From contig CAYXGZ010000041.1 in NCBI GenBank assembly GCA_964464755.1, positions 1 to 32,863 of the forward strand: 32,863 nt of DNA, in the 5' to 3' direction. Shown here in pieces: positions 27,816 to 32,863 of this stretch (its first letter is position 1; the number at the start of each line of letters is the position of its first letter). The position numbers were made by a program, and so were the translations under genes. The notes below the pieces were generated by a model that saw only the letters and a program-made list of their open reading frames with translations, did not search any database and was not told the origin of the DNA. Source of the stretch: CAYXGZ01 sp964464755 (GTDB lineage: Bacteria > Planctomycetota > MHYJ01 > JACPRB01).

Positions 27816-28961
27816 TCAAAGCGCCGGGATCGAGGCGGCCAGTATATCCGCGAAGGCGTCGACGTGCTCCTCTTTGAGGGTCAGCGGCGGCAGCAGCCGG
27901 ATCACCTGGGGCTCGTCCGCCGTGCCGACGATCATCCCCCGCTCGAGGAGCTTGGCCTGGAGCTTCCCCGCGTCCACGCCGACCTTGAGGCCGACGAGGA
28001 AGCCGACGCCCCGGACCTCCGCCACGCCCTTCACGCCCGCGAGCTTCCGCGCCAGGTGGGCGCCGACGCGCTCGACGTTGGCCAGGAGCTTCTCGTCCCG
28101 GATCGTCTCCAGCGTCGCCTTCATCGCGGCCATCGCGACCGGGCCCGCGCCGAAGGTCGCGCCGTACTCCCCGTACCCGATCTTCGCCGCGACGGGGCCG
28201 GAGACGAGCACCGCGGACAGCGGGATGCCGCTCGCGATGCCCTTGGCGAGCGTGACGAGGTCCGCGTCCACGCCGTGCCGGCCCGAGTAGAACATCGTGC
28301 CCGTCCGGCCGATGCCGGTCTGCACCTCGTCGTAGATCAGCAGCGCCCCGCGCTCGGTCGCGAGCTTCCGCAGGCCCCGGTAGTACTCCGGCGGGCCCAC
28401 CTTGACGCCCGCCATCGACTGGACGGGCTCGAGGAGGATCGCGGCGGTGGCGGACGTGACCGCCTTCTCCGCGGCCGCGAGGTCGCCGAAGGGGACGAAG
28501 TCCACGCCGGGCACGTTGGGCGCCGCGGCCTGGCGGTACTTCTCGATGCCCGTGACGCTGACCGCGCCCGCCGTGCGCCCGTGGAAGCCCGCGAGCATCG
28601 CGACGACGCCGCTCCGGCCCGTGTGCCGGCGCGCCATCTTCAGCGCGCTCTCGTTCGCCTCGGCGCCCGAGTTCGCGAAGAAGACGTTCTCGAAGCCCGG
28701 GGCGGAGTCGAGCAGGGTCCGCGCCGCCTGCTCCCGGAGGGTGGAGCCCGCGACGTTCGAGTAGAAGATGAGCTTCGCGGCCTGGTCCTGCACGGCCTTC
28801 ACGACGCGGGGGTGGCAGTGGCCCGTCGAGGCGACGGCGTGGCCCGCGTAGAGGTCGAGGTACTTCCGCCCCTCCGCGTCCCAGACCCAGACGTCCTGCC
28901 CGCGCTCGATCGAGACGGGCAGCTGCTTGTAGCTCTTCAACAGGGCGGAGGGCTGGCTCAT
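27816..28961 (-). CDS. argD: N-acetylornithine aminotransferase (or N-acylornithine aminotransferase)
   Basis: This 381-residue class III aminotransferase uses PLP and catalyses the fourth step of arginine synthesis, converting N-acylglutamate semialdehyde to N-acylornithine with glutamate as donor. Motifs visible are YLDLYAGHAVASTGHCHP, FFANSGAEANESALKMAR, FHGRTAGAVSVTG, the PLP aspartate region IYDEVQTGIGRTG (D211), and K240 in LVTLAKGIASGIPLSA as the Schiff-base lysine. Length and order match ArgD. The ATG has AGGAG five bases upstream, overlapping the stop of argC, so expression is coupled. Several members of this class also serve lysine synthesis; the arginine context decides here. Whether the acyl group is acetyl or succinyl follows from the neighbours and is open. 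Confidence 0.94.
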   Translation of the reverse strand: MSQPSALLKSYKQLPVSIERGQDVWVWDAEGRKYLDLYAGHAVASTGHCHPRVVKAVQDQAAKLIFYSNVAGSTLREQAARTLLDSAPGFENVFFANSGAEANESALKMARRHTGRSGVVAMLAGFHGRTAGAVSVTGIEKYRQAAAPNVPGVDFVPFGDLAAAEKAVTSATAAILLEPVQSMAGVKVGPPEYYRGLRKLATERGALLIYDEVQTGIGRTGTMFYSGRHGVDADLVTLAKGIASGIPLSAVLVSGPVAAKIGYGEYGATFGAGPVAMAAMKATLETIRDEKLLANVERVGAHLARKLAGVKGVAEVRGVGFLVGLKVGVDAGKLQAKLLERGMIVGTADEPQVIRLLPPLTLKEEHVDAFADILAASIPAL

Positions 28962-28969
28962 GGGGTCTC

Positions 28970-29974
28970 CTAGACGAGGGCCGGGGCCTGGCGCAGGCCC
29001 GCGTCCTCGGGCAGGCCCAGGAGCAGGTTCATGCACTGCACGCCCTGCCCCGCGCCGCCCTTGACGAGGTTGTCGATCGCGCCGAACACGACCGCGGTCC
29101 GGCCGTTCACGGCCAGGCCGAGGTCGACGAAGTTCGACTGCCGGACGTGGAGCACGTTGACCGTTCCCTTCGAGAGGCGCACGAACGGCTCCGACCCGTA
29201 CGCGGACCGGTACAGGTCCATCAGCTCCGCGTCGGAGAGCTCCCGGTCGAGCGGGACGTACGACGTCGTGAAGACGCCGCGGACCATCGGCGCGGAATGG
29301 GGCTGGAAGAGGACCTCGAGGCCCCCGAGCGCCTGGCGGATCTCCGGCGTGTGGCGGTGGTGGAAGAACTCGTAGGCGAAGAAGCTCCCGGCGCGGAACG
29401 GGTGGTGCGTCTTGTCGCCGGGCTTCACGCCCGAGCCCGACGACCCGGTCTTGCCGTCCACGACGATCGTCCCGGCGACGCGCTTCGCCCTCGCGAGGGG
29501 GTGGCACGACAGGATCGCGCAGCTCGCGAAGCAGCCGCCGGCCGCCACCAGCCGGGCGGCCCGGATCGCCTCGCGGTTGATCTCGGGGATCCCCGTGACG
29601 AAGTCCTTCTGCAGCTCCGGCGCCGCGTGGGGGAGCTTGTAGTACTTCTCCCATTCCTTGACGTCGCGGAGGCGGAAGTCGCCGGAGAGGTCCACGACCT
29701 TCGCGTCGGCCGGCAGCTTCGGCACGACCTTCTGCGCCTCGCCGTGAGGCAGCGAGAGGAGGTAGACGTCCGCGCCGGAGCGGATCTCGTCGTTCCTCGC
29801 GAACTTCAGCGACGTGAGCCCGCGCAGGTTGGGCTGGAGCTCGGTCACCGCGAGCCCGGCCGACTCGTTGGCGCCCGCCGCGACGACCTCGACGTCCGGG
29901 TGCCCGAGCAGGAGCCGGAGCACCTCGCCGCCGATGTAACCCGAGGCCCCGAGCAGGGCCGCCTTCTTCTTCAT
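28970..29974 (-). CDS. argC: N-acetyl-gamma-glutamyl-phosphate reductase (or N-acyl form)
   Basis: This 334-residue NADPH-dependent reductase catalyses the third step of arginine synthesis. The N-terminal nucleotide-binding loop is LLGASGYIGGEVLRLL (about 7-22). The catalytic cysteine lies in GGCFASCAIL (C148), and the C-terminal catalytic region reads GKTGSSGSGVKPGDKTHH and FFAYEFFHHRHTPEI. The cysteine context GCFASC is closer to my memory of Bacteroidetes ArgC (GCFATC) than to the common GCYPT, in line with the unusual transcarbamylase and kinase in the same operon. The ATG at 29974 overlaps the stop of the upstream P-loop gene (ATGA). The gene ends eight bases before the argD start. Confidence 0.94.
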   Translation of the reverse strand: MKKKAALLGASGYIGGEVLRLLLGHPDVEVVAAGANESAGLAVTELQPNLRGLTSLKFARNDEIRSGADVYLLSLPHGEAQKVVPKLPADAKVVDLSGDFRLRDVKEWEKYYKLPHAAPELQKDFVTGIPEINREAIRAARLVAAGGCFASCAILSCHPLARAKRVAGTIVVDGKTGSSGSGVKPGDKTHHPFRAGSFFAYEFFHHRHTPEIRQALGGLEVLFQPHSAPMVRGVFTTSYVPLDRELSDAELMDLYRSAYGSEPFVRLSKGTVNVLHVRQSNFVDLGLAVNGRTAVVFGAIDNLVKGGAGQGVQCMNLLLGLPEDAGLRQAPALV

Positions 29975-31023
29975 GAGTCCCTCGTCGCCGCGGGGGCGAG
30001 CTGGAGCTTCGCCTGCAGCAGGTCCACGAGCTTGGGCCCGTCCGCGAACGCGTTCGCGGCCGCCAGGCCGAGCGTGTTCTCGATGTAGATGGTCCCGGCC
30101 ACGTTGTCCGTCGTGGGGCCGGCGACGACGTCGATGCCGATGCCCCGCTTCGAGAGCAGCTGCTGGCCGCCCCACGCGGAGACCAGGTCGCCCGCGCAGA
30201 AGACGACCGCCTTCACGGCCTCCATCACCGTCCCGTCGCTGAAGACCCCGTCGACGCGGTAGTGGCCGAGGATGCCGTCGCCGAGCTCGAGGACGATGAG
30301 GTCGATCTTCTCGCGGTTGAGGTGGCCGAGGATCGTGCGGGCGATCTGGCCCACGTCGTCCGCGTCGACCGTGGAGGGCACGCCGCCGTCGAGGAAGCTG
30401 TAGACCTTCACGGCGCCGGCGGCCTCGAACTTCCGCGTGTCGCGCAGGCAGGCGATGCCCGAGACCTTGGCCGCGCCGACCCGGTAGCCCGCCTTCGTGA
30501 AGAGGCGGATGATCTCGGTGCAGGCGGCGGTCTTGCCCACGTTCATGCACGAGCCGAGGACCAGCACGATGGGCTTCGAGGGCCCCAGGAGCGGGATCTC
30601 CTCGAGGGCCGCGTCGCGGATGTTCAGGACGCGCTTCCCCTTCGCCGCGCAGCCGAGGACCTCGACCCCGATCGCCTCGCCGAGGTCCTTGTGGCCGTCG
30701 ATGCACCGGCCGACGACGCCGCCGAGGTTCAGGAGGTTGAGGCGGTCGCCCGCGGCGACCTTGTAGGGCGCGTAGCCGACGAAGCCGCGCAGGGCCTGGC
30801 GGCTGCCGAGGACCCCCGCGATCACGTCGCCGGTCCGGATGCGGCCGTAGCTGCCGTCGGCCAGCTCGAGGTCCGGGTAGCTGGGGTTCTCGCCCAGCGC
30901 GCGGACGATGACCACGGTCCCCGCGTCGGGGACGCAGTCCTTCGTCATCTCGACGGGGTTCGAGAGCCCCAGGCGGATCGTCGAGGAGGCGAACTTGTCG
31001 ACCTGGACCTTCGCGTTAGCCAC
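29971..31023 (-). CDS. P-loop NTPase of unknown function inside the arginine operon
   Basis: This 350-residue protein has two parts. Residues 1 to about 145 form an N-terminal domain with short strands and the conserved-looking RTGDVIAGVLGSRQALRGF. Residues from about 150 carry a nucleotide-binding domain: P-loop VLGSCMNVGKT (Walker A GSCMNVGKT at 157-165), then AAKVSGIACLRDTRKFEAAG, and the hydrophobic acidic strand LIVLELGDGILG. The fold appears close to the dethiobiotin synthetase/DUF1611 type of P-loop proteins; the exact family is not certain. No arginine-pathway enzyme is known to me with this architecture. The start is GTG at 31023, overlapping the argH stop by eight bases and supported by GGAGGT nine bases upstream. 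The 3' end overlaps argC (ATGA). This tight placement implies a role tied to arginine or carbamoyl metabolism. Confidence 0.78.
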   Translation of the reverse strand: MANAKVQVDKFASSTIRLGLSNPVEMTKDCVPDAGTVVIVRALGENPSYPDLELADGSYGRIRTGDVIAGVLGSRQALRGFVGYAPYKVAAGDRLNLLNLGGVVGRCIDGHKDLGEAIGVEVLGCAAKGKRVLNIRDAALEEIPLLGPSKPIVLVLGSCMNVGKTAACTEIIRLFTKAGYRVGAAKVSGIACLRDTRKFEAAGAVKVYSFLDGGVPSTVDADDVGQIARTILGHLNREKIDLIVLELGDGILGHYRVDGVFSDGTVMEAVKAVVFCAGDLVSAWGGQQLLSKRGIGIDVVAGPTTDNVAGTIYIENTLGLAAANAFADGPKLVDLLQAKLQLAPAATRDS

Positions 31024-32374
31024 GGCGGCGCGACCTCCGCGCGGCCAGGGCCTTCCGGACCTGGGCAACGCCGGTGCCGCCCGGGGAGTTCCGCCGCCGC
31101 ACCGAGGCCCGGGCGGAGAGGATCCCCGCGACGTCGGGACCGAACGCGGGGTGGAAGCGCCGCAGCTCGGAGACGGCGAGGTCCGTCAGCTCGGAGCCGC
31201 GCTCGACGCAGTGCTTCACGAGCCGGCCGACGACGCCGTGCGCGTCGCGGAAGGCGACGCCCCGGGCCACGAGGTACTCGGCCAGGTCGGTGGCCAGCAT
31301 CGAGGGGTCGGCGGCCTGCGCCTCCATGCGGGCCGCGTCCACCCGCAGGCTCGCGAAGGCCTTCGCCATCGCGGTGCAGCAGGCGTCGGCCGTGGAGACG
31401 GCCTCGAAGAGCGCGGGCTTCGTCTCCTGCAGGTCGCGGTTGTAGCCCGGGGGCAGCGCCTTGAGCGTGACGAGCAGGTTGACGAGGGCGCCGGTCACCC
31501 GGCCCGCCTTGCCGCGGACCAGCTCGACGAGGTCCGGGTTCTTCTTCTGGGGCATGAGCGACGAGCTCGTGCAGAGCTCGTCGGGCAGCTCGACGAAGCC
31601 GAACTCCGGGGCGGACCAGAGCACGAGCGCCTCGGCCATCTGGGAGAGGTGGGCGAGCAGCAGGGCGGCCGCGGCGGCCGACTCGACGGCGAAGTCGCGG
31701 TCGGAGACGGCGTCGATGCTGTTGCGAAAGACCCCGAGCCCGAGCCTCCGGGCGGTGAAGGCCGGGTCGATGGGCAGGGTCGTGCCCGCGAGGGCGCCGG
31801 CCCCGAGGGGCGAGACGGCGGCCCGGCGGCGGGCGTCGGCGATCCGGCCGAGGTCCCGGTCCAGCGCCTCGGCCCAGGCGAGGAGCAGGTGGCCGAAGAC
31901 GACGGGCTGGGCGTGCTGGAGGTGCGTCGTGCCCGGGAAGAGCGACTCCGAGTGCCGGGCGGCGAGCGATTCGAGCGCGCGGCGGACGTCGCGGACCCGG
32001 TCGGCGAGCCCGTCGAGGGCCCGGAGGGTCCAGAGCCGGAGGTCGAGGGCGACCTGGTCGTTGCGCGAGCGGGCCGTGTGGAGCCGGGCGCCGGCCCGGC
32101 CCAGGGCGCGCTCCACGTTCATGTGGACGTCCTCGTAGGCGGGGTCGAGCGCGAAGGCCCCGCGCTCCGCCCTCGCGAGCAGGCGCTTCAGCCCCCGGGC
32201 GATCGCCGCGTGCTCGCCGCGGGAGATGAGCCTCCGCTCGGCCAGCATCGCCGCGTGGGCGAGCGAGCCGAGGAGGTCCTCCCGGACGATCCGGGCGTCG
32301 TCCGCCACGCTGGCCACGAAGGCCGAGTTGAAGGCGTCCGAGGGGCCCAGCCGCTCGCGCAGGTTGCGGGACAA
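31016..32374 (-). CDS. argH: Argininosuccinate lyase
   Basis: This 452-residue protein belongs to the fumarase/aspartase superfamily and cleaves argininosuccinate to arginine and fumarate. Conserved blocks are HTARSRNDQVALDLRLW (about 99-115), PGTTHLQHAQPVVFGHLL (about 147-164, H151 near the active site), and the signature SSLMPQKKNPD (271-281) with the catalytic serine loop. Length fits the family. The start is TTG at 32374, two bases after the argG stop, with GGAG about six bases upstream inside argG, so translation is coupled. The C-terminal 30 residues are Arg/Ala-rich and probably disordered. The 3' end overlaps the P-loop gene by eight bases. Confidence 0.96.
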   Translation of the reverse strand: MSRNLRERLGPSDAFNSAFVASVADDARIVREDLLGSLAHAAMLAERRLISRGEHAAIARGLKRLLARAERGAFALDPAYEDVHMNVERALGRAGARLHTARSRNDQVALDLRLWTLRALDGLADRVRDVRRALESLAARHSESLFPGTTHLQHAQPVVFGHLLLAWAEALDRDLGRIADARRRAAVSPLGAGALAGTTLPIDPAFTARRLGLGVFRNSIDAVSDRDFAVESAAAAALLLAHLSQMAEALVLWSAPEFGFVELPDELCTSSSLMPQKKNPDLVELVRGKAGRVTGALVNLLVTLKALPPGYNRDLQETKPALFEAVSTADACCTAMAKAFASLRVDAARMEAQAADPSMLATDLAEYLVARGVAFRDAHGVVGRLVKHCVERGSELTDLAVSELRRFHPAFGPDVAGILSARASVRRRNSPGGTGVAQVRKALAARRSRRRG

Positions 32375-32376
32375 GG

Positions 32377-32863
32377 CTACTCCAGTCCCTTCCGGAGCGA
32401 GGGGTTCAGCGAGAGCCGCAGGCCGTTCACCCGGATGAAGCCGCCGGCGTCCTGCGAGTTGTACGTCGCGAACGTGTCGAAGCCCGCGACCTCGGGGTTG
32501 TAGAGCGAGACCGGGGACTTGCGGCCGACGAGCGTGCAGGAGCCCTTGTAGAGCTTCACCCGCGCGGTGCCCGTGACGTTCTCCTGCCCGCGGTCGACCA
32601 GGGCCCGGAGCGTCTCCATCTCCGGCGAGTACCAGAAGCCGTAGTAGACGAGCTCCGCGAAGCGCGGGATCAGCGAGTCGCGCAGGTGCATCACCTCGCG
32701 GTCCATCGTGAGCGTCTCCACCCCGCGGTGGGCGACGTGCAGGACGGTGGCGCCCGGCGTCTCGTACACGCCGCGCGACTTCATGCCGACGAAGCGGTTC
32801 TCGACGCAGTCGACGCGGCCGACGCCGTGGGCGCCGGCGATCTCGTTCAGGCGGGCGAGCAGC
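32377..32863 (-). CDS. argG: Argininosuccinate synthase, C-terminal part (5' end outside window)
   Basis: The minus-strand frame is open to the window edge; about 161 residues are visible. They show the C-terminal part of ArgG: LNEIAGAHGVGRVDCVENRF, VGMKSRGVYETPGATVL, LVYYGFWYSPEMETLR and TARVKLYKGSCTLVGR. ArgG joins citrulline and aspartate with ATP to give argininosuccinate. Because the transcarbamylase in this operon is of the N-acyl-ornithine class, citrulline would have to be released from N-acyl-citrulline by a deacylase that is not in this window. It is the first visible gene of the arginine operon and is followed two bases later by argH. Confidence 0.97.
   Translation of the reverse strand, partial: LLARLNEIAGAHGVGRVDCVENRFVGMKSRGVYETPGATVLHVAHRGVETLTMDREVMHLRDSLIPRFAELVYYGFWYSPEMETLRALVDRGQENVTGTARVKLYKGSCTLVGRKSPVSLYNPEVAGFDTFATYNSQDAGGFIRVNGLRLSLNPSLRKGLE

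Noticed and set aside
1..32863. CRISPR array, tRNA, rRNA, riboswitch or mobile element
   Set aside because: I saw no spaced direct repeats, cloverleaf, rRNA-like sequence, B12-box consensus, transposase or terminal inverted repeats.

Overview
The window is a gene-dense, very GC-rich bacterial chromosome segment (about 70% G+C by eye). It has AGGAGG-type ribosome binding sites and many GTG or TTG starts. The gene types point to a planctomycete or a close relative. They include large secreted proteins of unknown function, membrane-anchored prenyltransferase/squalene-cyclase-like toroid proteins, giant membrane Ser/Thr kinases (one fused to a formylglycine-generating-enzyme-like domain), and an ECF-like sigma factor overlapping a kinase gene. 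This assignment is inferred from gene content; there is no rRNA in the window. I found no tRNA, rRNA, CRISPR array, insertion sequence or prophage.

Layout. 1-4105 (+): the 3' end of cobalamin-dependent methionine synthase, a Tat-exported protein of unknown function, a two-CBS protein and a ketopantoate-reductase-family protein. 4098-6995 (-): a Ser/Thr kinase with two MshEN-like modules, a zinc ribbon, one membrane span and TPRs. It is divergent from a coiled-coil gene that abuts a PduO-type cobalamin adenosyltransferase (7070-8092). 8094-8684 (-) and 8811-11525 (+): a divergent pair, a flavin-reductase-like protein and a large secreted protein. 11602-12348 (+): a UbiE/MenG-like methyltransferase. 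It converges on a three-gene minus-strand operon (14588-12345) encoding a small conserved protein, a CobW-type GTPase and a chorismatase.

14656-17964 (-): two tandem paralogues with a TonB-like membrane anchor and a toroid domain, each followed by a good intrinsic terminator. 18378-19676 (-): a lipoprotein with an Ig-like domain and a predicted propeller. 19771-23413 (+): a tightly overlapped signalling operon of sigma factor, kinase-FGE fusion and small membrane protein. 23410-25902 (-): a lipoprotein, a zinc-ribbon protein with QF decapeptide repeats, and a third toroid protein.

25910-32863 (-): an arginine biosynthesis operon, argG-argH-(P-loop protein)-argC-argD-argF'-argB, with overlaps or very short gaps. 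The carbamoyltransferase belongs to the N-acylornithine class rather than the ornithine class, so arginine is probably made through an N-acylated citrulline. Its two specificity positions match neither the acetyl nor the succinyl prototype as I remember them. The P-loop gene inside the operon has no known arginine role.

Novelty candidates: the TonB-like-anchored toroid proteins, the GTPase-chorismatase operon, the arginine operon with its unassigned P-loop protein and atypical transcarbamylase, and a set of starts with a -10 hexamer 6-8 nt upstream, which suggests leaderless mRNAs. All functional statements come from reading motifs and from memory of the families; no database search was run.
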